DNA of 64,000 nt from Stachybotrys elegans. Its lineage: Eukaryota > Ascomycota > Sordariomycetes > Hypocreales > Stachybotryaceae. Position 1 is the stretch's first letter, and each line of letters starts with the position of its first letter. The stretch covers positions 1,736,001-1,800,000 of the forward strand of contig JAGPNK010000009.1 in the NCBI GenBank assembly GCA_020746835.1. Direction: 5' to 3'. A model generated the notes under the pieces. The model saw only the letters and a program-made list of their open reading frames with translations. It was not told the DNA's origin and did not search any database. Shown here piece by piece: positions 21,456 through 33,162 of the stretch. The position numbers and the translations under genes were made by a program.

Positions 21456-24139
21456 TTACGGGTATACAATGTTGAAGGCCGGAGTAGTGAGAGTTACCCA
21501 GTCCTCGTCCTTGGTACCCTCGCTCAACAAACGCTGGACCCTGATAGCCAGCCTGTATCGACCGGCAGGAGCATATTCACCGCTGGCGAGCTGGCCCGTC
21601 CAGATGGCTTCGTTCTGGTAGCCTCTGGGGTAGAACTCTCCAGGGGAGCCACTAATCTCGCCGATAGACTTGTAGCCGCCTGGGATAGGGTACGTCGGTG
21701 CGCGCGGGCATGTTGTGGCCGGGACAACCTCAATGACAACTTTCTCGGCTCCCCATGGCAGATCAAAGACCATTACTGGGAAAGACAACCAAGGGTCGCT
21801 CCAATCAGGCTCCCCACCGGTTGGCTCCGGCAGATAAAAGGTTGTGTTCTCTGCAATCGGGTTATAGTACCAGTCGGCGTAGTCAAAGACAAACATGTAC
21901 GGCAGCACATTAGCCTCGTACAGCGAGCCGACAATGCCCTGATAGGGGATAGACAGTGCAGACCCATCGGTGCCATTGACAGTAATGAAGCCCGACCAGT
22001 ATGGGTAGCGCTTGGCGTTGAGACCTTCCGGAGGAGAGGCAGTCACTTCAACCGTGGCAGTTGAACCGGCAGCAACTGTGACCTTGGTCTCGCTGAAGGA
22101 TAGCTCAGCAGTCTCGGTGCTTCTCTCTCCGGGAGCCAAGTACATGTACGCCTCATCAGTCTCCAGACTGTAGAAGGTCTCTGAAGACCGGTAGGAGATA
22201 TCAAAGGTTGCCTCCTCGCCATCGTTAACAATAGTAAAGGTCATGGGTCCGGCAAGGTTGGCTGTGTCGTTGAACGACAAACCTGATGGCTCCAAGTAAG
22301 CCTTGCTAAAGGCAGCATCGTAGGCCTGGATCAAACCAGCGCCCTGCTCAGAAGCAGGAGCCAAGAAGTTCTGGAATGGCCCTCTCCAAGAGTAGAGCTG
22401 AGCCTTGGACGTTGAAGCAAAGATAGACTCGAAGAGCGCAGGCTCTGGCTTGATGCCGCGAGCTTCGGAAACCAAGGCGTATGACGCGGCTACCATGCCA
22501 ACGGCCTGGGCAGTGCCTGACCAGATAGCGTAACTCCCCTCATCAGTAAACCAGAGCGACTCGATGTAGCGTCCTGGGGCGCCAAACTGCGGCTTCAGCT
22601 GCATATCGAAAGTCGGGCCCCAGCTAGAGTAGGTGCTCATGGCACCGGGGTTGAGCCTGTTCTCGAACCTGAAGGTCTGTATAGGAGAGAACTCGAAGCG
22701 GTCGATGGTCAGCCTCAGCGTCTTTCCAGCCCTGAGGATCTCGAGGAAAGTTTCGGCAGTCTCACGGTAGATAGCCGTAGCACTGAGCGTGTTGGAGTGA
22801 CCATAGAAACTCGTGATGTCAGGACCGGCGTCGTACCTGACCACGGACCAGGCGCCAAAGTCAAACAGGTTTGAAACTTGGGTGAAGGTGTCACATTCGG
22901 AGCTCTCGCCAAAGAGGACAAAGTAGTCGGCCAGCCAGGGGGTATCGTCTGGCAGAGGCTCGCAGGCGTCGTTGGTGTTGCTCGAGTTCAAGCTGACGGC
23001 CCAGACCTCACGCTCTAAGCCATCATGGCTGTAGGGAAGACCAAACTCCCAAGGAAACGAGACGGGGTTTTCGCCGTCGACGGTATACGTAGCCACAAAG
23101 TGAGTGCCGATGGTGATGGGGCTGTCAAAGGACGCGACCGAGGTGACGCCCTTTCCGCCGGCTGGCGTGGTCGAGTCGAACATGCTAATACCACCGTTGC
23201 CGGCGGGAAGAATGCAGGGCACGCCCTTTTCGACGATCTTGCTGACTGTAAGGGCCCAGGGATCATCGGAATGTCCGCTGTAGACTCTGATGTTGGCCGA
23301 GACGATGATGTCGGCGCCATCCTCGTAGGCTCTGTTGAAGGCCGCGATGAGGGTATCAGTGTAAAACCATGAATAGCAGTCGACCACACGGTAGGCAGCC
23401 AGCTTTACACCGGGAGCAGCGCCAGTGAAGCCCCGGGGGTTCACGCCCTGGGCGGCAATGATGCCGGCCACGTGCGTGCCGGTACCATGGCAGATATCCA
23501 AGGGATCGTCGTCAGGCTGGCCACCGTTATGCGCACTCGCTCCAACAAAATCATAGCCGTGGGTAACTACGCAGCCTTCGCCAAAGCAGCCTCCGAGAGC
23601 AGGGTGGGTGTAGTCGATGCCGGTGTCGACGAGGGCAATGGTGACGCCTTCGCCGGTGACGCCCGCCTCGCGGAGCTTGTCGATGCCAGTCATGACGTGA
23701 GGTACAAACGTCGCATTATCCTCCTTCATGCTGGAAAGGGTGGAGGAAGTGACGTTGTGCTTGTCATTGATGCCCTCGACTTCGGCAATGCTGTACCTCT
23801 TAACGGGCCACATCTTCTTGACGGCCGGCAGAGAGGCCAGCAGAGAAGCATTCTCCTCGGCTGTCTCGTTGTCGAGCTGGATAGAGACACCCTTGAAAAA
23901 GCCGTAGTCAAGCGTCATACGGGTCGTGTACTCAGGCAGGGCCTGGGAACGGAATTGCGCAAAGTCCTGCAAACAGTTAGGGAGGTCCGCATCACGTAAC
24001 GGTGTGAAGAGCGTACTGAGCCATCCTCAAACTCGACAATGTAGGCACCGCGAACTATCTCGCCATCGTGCTTGGTGGTGTTTCTGGCAGCCAAGGCAGA
24101 GGTTGCCAGAAGCGACAGAGCAAGAGAAAGCCGGACCAT
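21456..24139 (-). CDS. Subtilisin-like (S8, Vpr-type) secreted protein with catalytic Ser replaced by Ala
   Basis: Two exons (24139-24017, 23966-21456) give 877 residues. The signal peptide is MVRLSLALSLLATSALA. A propeptide follows, then the S8 domain with the Asp site VDTGIDYTHP (Asp155) and the His site CHGTGTHVAG (His201). The oxyanion Asn is in LPAGNGG. The serine motif, normally GTSxA, reads WSGTAQAVG, with Ala527 encoded by GGC (reverse complement GCC) at 22509-22511. The substrate-binding strand, usually ending SLGG, reads SANIRVYSG. The C-terminal half carries the Fn3-like region of this group. The frame is fully open, so the protein is probably made, but a serine protease lacking its nucleophile should be inactive. 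It may be a pseudoprotease, an inhibitor-like binder or a decaying copy. Confidence 0.85.
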
Positions 24140-25309
24140 GGTGGCGGTTGTGCTGAGCCGGTTTGCTGTGAGCTGCCCTATCTCGAAATCAAGGGAGAAG
24201 GTGAAGCTTTATATCGTTGGAGCTGTCATCCCATCTTGCCATGCTCAAAGCCGGCGAACCAGAGAAACGACAGGCGACTCTCCACCTCTCAGCTTCTTTC
24301 GGAAACGAGGGATTTTGATGTCCAGGGCATTTTGAAGATCCTTTGCTTTCAAGAAACTCGGTTCTGATGCCGTGGCATCCTGCCTTCCTATCCTGTCACA
24401 GTATTGACGGAAGCGGGAAGTTGAGCAGGTTGTTATCAAAGATGCAGGGCCCTTTCTTGGACCTGTTGCCAAGAGCTGTCAACTATGGTACGCTGCATGG
24501 GCGGTTAATATGCAAGCCGCCAATAATCCCTCTGGGCAAGAGAAGAACCTGTCGAACATTCTACGGAAGAATGGATGCTTCGGATGCTCCAATAGGGTGC
24601 CATGCCGAGAACGATCTGCTGTGGTCTGCATTCACGCCGAAATGGTGCCGTCATCAGGAGTTTGCGATCGCGAGGCGGCAAGCGTTGGCAGTTTATCCCC
24701 CCCCCCCCCTTCCGTGTCTGTCTCCCCGCATATTCATCTCTTTGTATATTGCTAAATACGGAAGCGGGTAACGAGGTTAAAGTTGACGCCATCTCATAAT
24801 TCAAGCGCTGTCAGGGCTCAGCCGGAGTCATTGGCCGATGAGCCGCATCTCGCTAGGATAACAGAAGATTGTGTTATCAGAGAGGATCATCTCGGCACCG
24901 ACCGAGCCATTTTTTCTATTTAGCCTATCTTTTTCATATATTGTGAGCGGGCGGCCGACAAGCCTCAGGGTCATGATTGGGTACCAAAGATGTTTGCCGT
25001 TCGGTTCATTACCTGCCTGGGACTTTTGCAGTGGCAGGGTTCGTATTGGGCAGCTCATGATACGGACGATACGGATCTTGGGTTGTACTGAGGGCTCGCT
25101 AAAAATCAGCAACCTCTTGAAAAGTCGATGTTAACCGAGCCTCAAGTGCTCTATTGGGATCATAACTCTTCCTACGCCTTGGCGGCAATGCAATATTCGG
25201 TTTGCACGTCTTGCCATATGCACAACATCCTCGCCAGAGCGATAAATGCCGGGCCGAAATATGTTCAAGGATAATACACAATTGCTCAACAGGAAACTGC
25301 ATATGTACA
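24140..25309. other. Intergenic, no supported gene
   Basis: Promoter of the subtilase-like gene followed by non-coding sequence with a 12-C homopolymer at 24697-24708. Reading frames here have no recognisable domains. Confidence 0.4.
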
Positions 25310-27250
25310 TTACAATTGCTCCGTCTGCTTTATGTTGCTGGCTCCTCTCGATATCCGGACTGGACCACTGGCCCCTTTTGCGAACTATTCCTTCTCCCAA
25401 GTCGTTGTTCGGATCCCGGCGGATGTCAAAAGTCCAGAGCATTCTGGCCAAGATAATAGTCATTTCCTGATAAGAAAGATGCTTCCCAATGCAGCTGGAG
25501 CGCCCAGTACCAACCGGAGTAAAGCCCGGGCTGCGTCCAGCACCCGGTTGCATGGCGCCAGGGTCTCTACCCAGAGGCAGATTCGTCCCATCCGGGCAGG
25601 GTGCGTTGCGCTCACCGACCATCCATCGCTCAGGGATATCAGAAAGGGGCTTGGGAGAGTAGTCATCGCTCCTTTGCAAGCTGTAGTGCGGGACACCGAG
25701 GTTGACGCCTTCTGGGAAGGACTCTCTGTTCACCGTTAGTCCGCCGAGTCCGACTGCTCGCGGGAGGACGCTCAGGATCGGGGGTGAGGTTCTCATGGCT
25801 TCGTCGATGCAAGCGAGCAGGTACTTGACATCTGGTAGGTCCCTGGAAGCGAACCGAATTGGACAGGGGACCTCTGATGCGAGCTTGCCCACGGATCCGG
25901 CAGGAGGAGGAAGACCTCGCGTATCTTCCTTGCCACGCGCCGAAGTGGCACCTCGTTGTGCACAAAGCAGAGGATTATCGGGGTGACAGCGGTGATCATC
26001 CCGCCAGTGCCTCCCATAATGAACAAGCTTGCCTCTGAGATCAGCTCCTCTGGCGTTAAGGCAGTGCCAGACTTGGGATCGCGAGAGGCGAGAAGCGCTG
26101 CCCAGATACCAGGGTTCGACATACTCTTCTGCTCCATCCGCCACAAGTTGAATTATCGGCTGATGTCCATGAGCTGCCTGACTCCTTTGATAGATTCCCT
26201 GAAGAGGATTTCGTGGATGTTGCAGAGGGAGAGCGATTGCACGTGACTGACCTACAACGTCGGTTACGGATACGGGAGGCGGACGGGTGGTAGTCGTCCC
26301 AGGTGAATGAGTGCTATACCCTTAAGGAGGCCCTTGACGTAGCGCCGGTTGGCGGGTTCCTTCTGGCGGTTTCACGTACGCCCAAAGGCGACAGATCCCA
26401 TGATGTCGGCGATGCCCAAGGCGATGACATTGAACATGTTCCAGTGGCTGGAAACTGACATCGGCATCGCCGCAGCCACAAGATTTTCTCAATCGAGTGT
26501 TGTCATCTCTTGATTTGATGTCGCCTCTATCGTCAGAGGGGGCCTCGTCGAAGTCGCTGGTCTGTATCCCATTAGGGCACACGAACAAGAAATCCCACAT
26601 TGGACATGTCCTTGGCGGCTCCAGCCGAACTCGCCGCCGGACTTATTGACTACGCCCTCGGCCAGGATCTCGCCAAAGACATCGAGGTGAAGGTGGACGA
26701 GATGTTCAAACCCGCGCACGGCAGCGGGGGTGATGGCCTGGACGTTGACTCGGCGGCGAAAGGCATGGACCTTGTCGTCGATGGTTGTCAGGGTCATTTC
26801 TGCGCCGAAGAAGCGCTTGGAGGAGCCGTAGGCGCCTGACTCGAACGTGTTGGAGTTGACATTGTGTAGGTCGCGAGATGCGGCAGGGGAGTTGATGGAG
26901 ATGCGGTTCGGTCCGTAGCGAACGTATTTCCCTACAGCCCGTCAACCAGGGCAACGTAGGCGCACCATGTGAAGGACTCGTTACCATACTTCACATGTTG
27001 GCGATCCAGTAGACACTAGACAGTGTACCGCCGGGATACTCAGTCAAGGGGCGCAGCGTCAATCTGTACACCAGAGTACCTAAGACCTGGCAGCGTCAGC
27101 ACTTTGTGTGCCCCTGTTGGAGGACGCGACATACCCATTCCAGCCCTATTGGGATGGCGGTCCCTGCATATCGCAATTGGAGATGGTCTTGCAGGAGAAG
27201 CAGGTAAAAGATGGGGGCTATGCAGCGAGGATATGAGGTGGCATTACGAT
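25310..27250 (-). pseudogene. Cytochrome P450 relic split by the dispersed repeat
   Basis: Read from right to left, the P450 parts are in order but in different frames. They are VYRLTLRPLTEYPGGTL near 27080, then GKYVRYGPNRISINSPAASR near 26925, KRFFGAEMTLTTIDDKVHAF, and SSHWNMFNVIALGIADIMGS near 26420. The I-helix region follows as SLFIMGGTGGMITAV near 26020, then the K-helix DEAMRTSPP near 25790 and the heme loop FTPVGTGRSSCIG near 25490. The repeat occupies 26497-26600, between the AKDMS and MSVSSHW segments. Frameshifts occur on both sides, and an in-frame stop follows SVAFGRT. The gene cannot give a working monooxygenase. An intact P450 of another type is present at 46777-48574. Confidence 0.8.
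26497..26600 (-). repeat. Dispersed repeat copy B inside the P450 relic
   Basis: The reverse strand from 26600 reads ATGTGGGATTTCTTGTTCG and continues as a close match to copies A and C, to about 26497. ATGTC occurs in the P450 sequence on both sides of the insertion (GACATGTCC before, CCGATGTCAG after), possibly remnants of a target duplication. Confidence 0.75.
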
Positions 27251-27612
27251 GCTTGAGTCGGGACAAGGAAAAGATGAAGGAAGAGAGGGGTGGGCCTGGA
27301 GAAGGAACGTCTGATGACCTGGGCTTGGCCTGCAAGTACCCAACCCGATGGATAGACTAGACCCCGTAGATAATGCTACGTGAAACGACATGGATTGCTG
27401 ATATCGAGCCAACATGTGGTGCACGGTCATTGAAGTCCACAATTACCCTGCATAAGGTCAAATGGGGCAGCGGTGTTGGTTGCGGGAGGGCCGGTGATTC
27501 TCGGGGCGATGCCAAGGGGCCAGAGGTCTAAATAGATCACCAGTCCGCTTCACTTGACTAAGAGGAAGCCAAACCGGCCGTCCAGCCATTCACCCATTCA
27601 CCCTATCCCATC

Positions 27613-28642
27613 ATGCTGCAAGGCAAGCTCTCAGAACACATGGAGCTCAAAGAAGCAATGCCTGCCGACCCCATGGTCGAGAGGCCTCCATATCACGGGT
27701 TTTTTGTAAGTCCCCTCGACAGCAGTTGTGGTCGTGGCTGACGTCTTGCCTCAGCGTCTATTCTACCATGTCAAGACGGTGTTCCTCTTCACCAAGAGCG
27801 ACTACAAGACAATTCTTCTACCACAGGCGACATTTGCCATTTCTGCCGCCGTGTCTGGGGCCCAACTGACAACGACGTGGAGCGAGGACGGAGGGGGCGG
27901 GCTGGATGCTGTGCGACTGGCGCAGATGCTGGCGTGGATATGGGTCAATCTCCTCGTAGAGGACATCGCCAACCAGCGATTGGAAGATGCCATTGCCGAG
28001 GACCAGATCAACAAGCCCTGGCGGCCTCTACCGGCCGGGCGGCTGACGCCGGAGGAGGCAAGAGACTGGCTGATGGCCTCGATCGTCATGTCAGTCGCGG
28101 TGAGCGCGGCGATGGGGGCTCTGACACCGACGCTCAGCCTTCTGCCGATGGTCTGGATGTACAACGACCTTCACGGCAGCAGCAGCGGGTTCCTGATTCG
28201 CAACATACTCAACGGGTGCGGGCTCATGAACTTCAGCTGGGGGTCGCTGCACGTGCTGGCAGGGGGCGAGTTGCTGCCGAGAGGAGTAGCGTGGATCGCC
28301 ATGACGGGCAGCATCGTGATGACGACGATACACGCACAGGACCTGCCGGACCAGGAGGGCGACAAGGCGCGAGGGCGGAGGACCATCCCGCTGACACTGG
28401 GCCAGAGGGCAGCACGGTGGTCGTTGGTGGTGACGGTGCTATTCTGGTCGTTGGCCGCCCCGGTCTTCTGGGGAGCCTCGCTGCAGGGCGGAGGGGGCTG
28501 TTGGTGGGTCAGCGTCCCGGCTGTTGGCAGCGCCATGGTCTGGCTGGCGGTGCAGCGATGGGGGCAGGAGTGGGATGAGGTGGTGTGGAAACTGTGGTGC
28601 CTGTGGATGGCCATGATTTATGCCCTGCCCGTGCTTGTATAG
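27613..28642 (+). CDS. UbiA-type membrane prenyltransferase or terpene cyclase
   Basis: Two exons (27613-27705, 27755-28642) encode 326 residues with about eight hydrophobic helices. The first UbiA signature is NQRLEDAIAEDQINKPWRP and the second is DLPDQEGDKARGRRTIP, a DxxDxxGD motif that binds Mg2+ and the prenyl diphosphate. The N-terminal motif FYHVKTVFLFTKSDYKTILL is typical of the fungal members of this superfamily, which include both aromatic prenyltransferases and UbiA-type class I terpene cyclases. It probably acts in the ER membrane. The substrate is not deducible. It lies in a stretch of decayed biosynthetic genes (P450, SDR, acyltransferase) and may be the last intact member of a lost pathway. 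Confidence 0.85.
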
Positions 28643-28919
28643 TAGCAGCAGATATGGAGTATAAGCAGGGTGCAGTTACGTTATATCTACGCAGTAGTAG
28701 TGCGGCAATGTCGGATAGCTGTAATAAAGGGCAATGGTCCCCGAGCAGCGAGCAGGGGCCGGCCGTGTCGCCGAGAAAGGTTACACGTTGGTTTGTTGGT
28801 TTGTGAGTTTGTTTGTTGTGTTGGTTGGAAAGGAGTTGATTTGCCTCCTTGTCCGCGCAAGCCGCAACCCTTTGTCGGCAGAACCCACCTTCAACCGTGT
28901 CTAATTTCCAAGCGAGCGA

Positions 28920-29720
28920 TCAAGACAAGGATGCTGAACGACGTGGCTAGTGGCGGGCTGCTCGAGCGGGCTTCGTCGCTGCCTTTGCCCGCCGCCGGAG
29001 ACAATAAGCAGCCCGGCGTCACCATCATAGAGCTGGACGTGACGGCAGCCCCATCTGTGGTTGGCGATGAGATGCCGGGTTCATCCTGAGTGGTGCCATC
29101 GCGGAATTGACGTGGGTTTGACCCCTTGCAAGCCGGAGCGGAATTCGTTGTGCTGATCCAAAGAACCCAGTCCGCTCAACACCACTCGCGCCATCCACCA
29201 AGCTCCGGACCAGGGGGCACGCCGACCCCAGCGCCCTATTGCGCCGCCAGGTTTGCCCTCGAAGGGAAGTATCGCACCGGTCGAATCTCCGGCCAGTTCT
29301 GTTGGTCTTGTTCCTCTTCTGACCCGTCAAACGAATAAATAGGGGCTGCCAAGTGTCTCGCCAAGGAGCTCGCTATCTTTTGCCCCGCAATCAAGGTGCT
29401 CATTGTCGAGTCAGGATACATCAGGGCCAACACCTTTTCCAACATTCATCACGTCGAGCCCCGCGTCGCCGCCGACTATGCCCCCTTCAACGGTGCCGTT
29501 TGACAAGCCGAGGCGGGCATCGTGGGCAACGACCCGGCGATGTCGACAAGGCCGTTGCATGATTGGCCTCGTCAAGGGTACAGGTGCCGCCGAGGGAAAG
29601 ACGGTGCCCCTGCGTGTGCCGCTCGGCATCGATTGCTGGCAGAAGAATCAAGGCCAAGTGCGAGGAGACGCTCCAGATCTGTGCCGACTGCGAGGAGGTT
29701 GCCAAGAGCACCGATTTTAA
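28920..29720 (+). pseudogene. Short-chain dehydrogenase/reductase relic
   Basis: GVTIIELDVTAAPSVVGDEM at about 29015-29075 resembles the third-strand LDVT motif of classical SDRs. The C-terminal part at 29350-29710 reads AKELAIFCPAIKVLIVESGY, then NTFSNIHHVEPRVAADYAPF, GNDPGDVDKAVA and RIKAKCEETLQICADCEEVA. This matches the end of fungal SDRs that act on small hydroxy or keto compounds. The YxxxK active site is not found, the frame changes several times, and stops interrupt it. Confidence 0.6.
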
Positions 29721-29819
29721 AACACATGTCTAACTTGTGCATCATACACGAGCAATAGACGAACTCGACAAGGTGGCTGCGGAATTGGCATGGAGCAACG
29801 TGGGTGTGCTATTAATTAC

Positions 29820-31110
29820 TACCATGTGCTCGGTACCCGCAGGCCACCCAAGAGTTCCGCCTGTACCTTGCCAAAAACGTTAGCGACAAAGGCGCGCGTG
29901 TAGAAGCTCTGGAAGCATCCCTGGATGGTGAGCTCCTCGCCAAAGGTGCAGACGTGGCACTGCAGCGACCGTGTCTGCACCTGCGTCCCGAGCCAGAATC
30001 CCGTCACCTTTATCGCCTCCCCAGGCGCACATACGTATTCGCATCGAAGGTATAAAATTGCCAATCTTGCCTGAGGTGCCGAGGTCTGGGTTCTCGATGG
30101 GGGACAATCCTGGTGGTGGAGGCGTAGCAAAGAGCTTGGTTCGCTGTAGATACAGCTCCACCACCCTGACCGTGCCGATCCGTCGCTCCTCCTTGCCCTG
30201 GCTCGACGCTGCGCTGCGCCGCCGGCAAATGGCGACACACGTCTACAGGCTAGGTCTTGGTCAGCGGGTGCTGGGAGTACGCCGCCGTCTCCCCGATCAG
30301 TGCCGCAGGACTTGCATGCCTCAATGATGCCGGCTGTCTCGTCCGGAGATGGCCTAGAGGTTTCCCGGGCGCTGTCGCCTGGCACAGACGCCTGACCCTG
30401 GAGTGGTTGGGAGAGCTATACTGAGGAATCCCCATCGGCGGCTTCGTTGCACCGCGTGACTGTGGACGGGCTCCTGCCCCAATGAAGGAGCTAGTAAGGA
30501 GAGGCTAGCTGCCAATCCATCCCGTGTATCAGCTGGACGGTGGTGGTGGTGGTGGTGGTGGAGTTCGGGATCGGCGTTGACAGCGGCCCGCACAACGGAT
30601 GCTAGGGCTGACACAAAACGGTCGGCAAGGATGAGCATGCCAATGCCGTCAATGTGCACCTCCTGAGTGGCCGGCACCCAATGGCACGTCGGCACCTTTG
30701 TGTTGCGCAGCACGGAAAACAAATAGCTGATGGTGCGTGGAGAAGGTGCGTGACAACCACTCTTCAGCCTCGCCAGCCTCGCTCGGCAGCAGCAGCAGCA
30801 GCAGCAGCAGCGGTGAGAGGGTCGACGACCAGGACAGCCTCCGTATCCCTCGGGTTGAGGGAGCCACCAAGGGCGGGGTGGCAACGGCAGACGGCCAGCC
30901 AAGCGTCTCTGAGTTACAGGTACGGCGTCGGATCTTTGCTGGCCAGAGACGAGGGGAAGCCGAGTCGTAGACCGACGGAAATCATTGACGGGGTTGGCAT
31001 TGTTCATCAGCATGACAAAGAAGGATTCCAGTCCGTTGAGGGGTCGCTTCAAAAAGCCCGCCTCAGACGAGGACCACGTAAAGGGTCTCTGCTTCTCGCC
31101 TATTGCATCC
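29820..31110 (-). pseudogene. Condensation-domain-type acyltransferase relic
   Basis: Reading right to left: LNGLESFFVMLMNNANPVND near 31030, then QEVHIDGIGMLILADRFV near 30650, which holds an HxxxDG active-site motif. Next come VVELYLQRTKLFATPPPPG near 30150 and EELTIQGCFQSFYTRAF near 29915. The order fits CoA-dependent acyltransferases of the condensation superfamily, such as fungal sesquiterpenoid acetyltransferases. The frame is broken repeatedly, and two triplet microsatellites (30538-30561, 30786-30811) lie inside it, so it is non-functional. The exact subfamily is uncertain. Confidence 0.45.
30538..30811. repeat. Two triplet microsatellites, (GGT)n and (AGC)n
   Basis: A GGT run at about 30538-30561 and an AGC run at about 30786-30811. 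On the reverse strand these would encode His and mixed homopolymers inside the acyltransferase relic, where they have probably expanded without constraint. Confidence 0.8.
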
Positions 31111-31469
31111 TTGGGTAAAAGGGCCTGCCCTGCCGCCATGGGTACAAAATGCCGCGACAATCAGGGGCAGAAACCATCTCAGGATCAGTCGATGGCGAGG
31201 GCAAGCCCAGCATTTCAGTATGATGTACACGGCAACCCTCAGGGATCCCATCACCACCCGCTCCACCAGCTCCAAGCATCCATGGCTCCGAAAAGGGAAG
31301 CTGGCCGTCCAAATCTAGCCGTTGCGGGACTCATTTCAAACCCACGTAGTAATCTCCGACTTTTTCGACGCATAGTTTCCTCTTCCACCAGAAAACAGAA
31401 TTAAAAAAAAAATGTAACCGATCGCTGCATGCCTCCAAGGCATGCGGTTTCGCCATGCCGCGCCTACCC

Positions 31470-32200
31470 ACCGATGAGGAGATTGCCTAGATGCTGGAAA
31501 ATGCTGACGACGATGGGGGCCGGTTCGTGTTGGTTAGCTGTCTCTTTCTTGCATGGCTCGGCAAGATGTCCTTCGCCGCCTTTGACATCTGCTTCGCCAT
31601 GGCTGTCCGCTACTGAGGCGAGAGGCACGCCATCCTCGTCACCGACGCTCGCATGCTCCAGATTGCAAGGAACCCAGGCGCGCTGGCGGTCCTTGGCGCA
31701 ATAGAGAATGTCGTCGAAAGTCAACCTCATCAACGAAAAAATATACCTGTTCGTCATGGCCTTGATCAAGTTCAACATCTTGAGCATGTACAGCTACATT
31801 TTCCCGTAACAACGCTTCCGCTGGCGCCTGATTGCCTTCGCCGTCTTTGTTTTCACGTTCCAGTGCTCGCTCAATGAATAGGTTCCTCCATCAATTACAG
31901 CCTGCTCGTCCTCATCGCCGGTATCCTCAACGTCGTCACTGACCTTGTCATCCTTGCCATGCTAGTTCCGCTGTGCTGAAACTCAACATCTCGTGACAAA
32001 AGAAAAGCGTGCTGATTGTCACCTTCGCGATGGGTGGAAAGAGAGAAAGAGTCTACATGATTGGTTCGTGAGACTTCTCCTGACTCGGCTTCTTCGTAGT
32101 GCCTGCATTGTCAGAATCGTTCGTCCCGCCTATGCTCTTCGAGTTGGCACAACTCCAGATGGGAGTTGTAAGTCAATCATCCTTGGGCTAGTCACTCTTT
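31470..32200 (+). pseudogene. PTH11-like rhodopsin-fold protein relic
   Basis: Pieces in several frames follow the family order: FLAWLGKMSFAAFDICFAMA with VRY, then GERHAILVTDARMLQIARN, FVMALIKFNILSMYSYIFP, RFRWRLIAFAVFVFTFQCS, INYSLLVLIAGILNVVTDLV and SACIVRIVRPAYA. Stops occur after VRY, after IFP and before VPPSINY, and the frame shifts at least twice. No start codon was identified. Confidence 0.65.
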
Positions 32201-33162
32201 CACTCATAATTATAAAGGGGAAGTAATACTCTCCGGTATGGCGTCAGTCACTGAGCTCATGGTTGGAATACTGGCAGCCTATCTACCAGTATATATCGCC
32301 TTCTCCATCGCCGCTTCCTCTCCGAGGCGAATAAGAATGAAAACCTCGAACAATCATACAGCCAGTCTTCTACACCGAATACCGGCAAAGCATGGCTCAC
32401 CGATAAAGTCTCGACCGACAAGCCGAATAACTGTAATGAGGGGAGCCCCAAAGGCATCACCATTCCTGATTCTATCAAGGTGTCTAGGTACAACCCCAAA
32501 GGCGATAAGTGGATTCGGGGAGACGATAGTAAGTAAATAAACAATTGTCTCTCGCTACTTGTATTGTATTGTTAAGAAGTCAACGATAGATGTCTTTGGG
32601 GGACGCTGGAAGACTTTACAAATTACAACATTTTGATAGGCTTGGAAGCTTCCGATAATAGGAAGCAGGCATTATCGGAAGCACCAAATTAAACATTTTT
32701 TCTGATATCTTCCTGCTTTCAAATCGTCTAGGGACTTTGAACAACCCTGAACCATTGGGTTTGTATGATAGAGTAGGTGTGTGCAGTGTAGAAAAAGAAA
32801 CAATAGTATACACAAACAATAGTGGCCTTGCTCCCTGCAGGACCAAATAACAGAGTCAAACAATAAAGGGATCGTTAGACTATCGCATACACTTGACATC
32901 ACCCGTTGGCCCGAGCCAGAGAGTTTGGGTTTGTATACCCGATAGATCCAGGAGTGCCAAGAAGCTTATACCACAGAAGACTTCCGTGTTACTTGTTTAT
33001 ACATACAAGTAAATGAGGCGATCTATGCGGCGTATGAATGCGGAAACCCATGAAATAAAAGCGTTAAATGAACATCACTTAAAGAAGAACGTTATAACTT
33101 GATATGTATACCTTGCTCCAGAAATCCAGAAGTCACGACTTCTATACAATCCTATCCGCTAC
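32201..33162. other. Intergenic, AT-rich, no supported gene
   Basis: Short frames without recognisable domains, and AT-rich sequence with local inverted repeats near 32650 (GGAAGC...CCGATAATAGGAAGC region). No gene is supported. Confidence 0.4.

Noticed and set aside
27877..28614. Long frames on both strands over the UbiA-type gene
   Set aside because: They are shadows of the GC-rich coding sequence. Their compositions (Arg/Gly/Ala-rich) match no protein.
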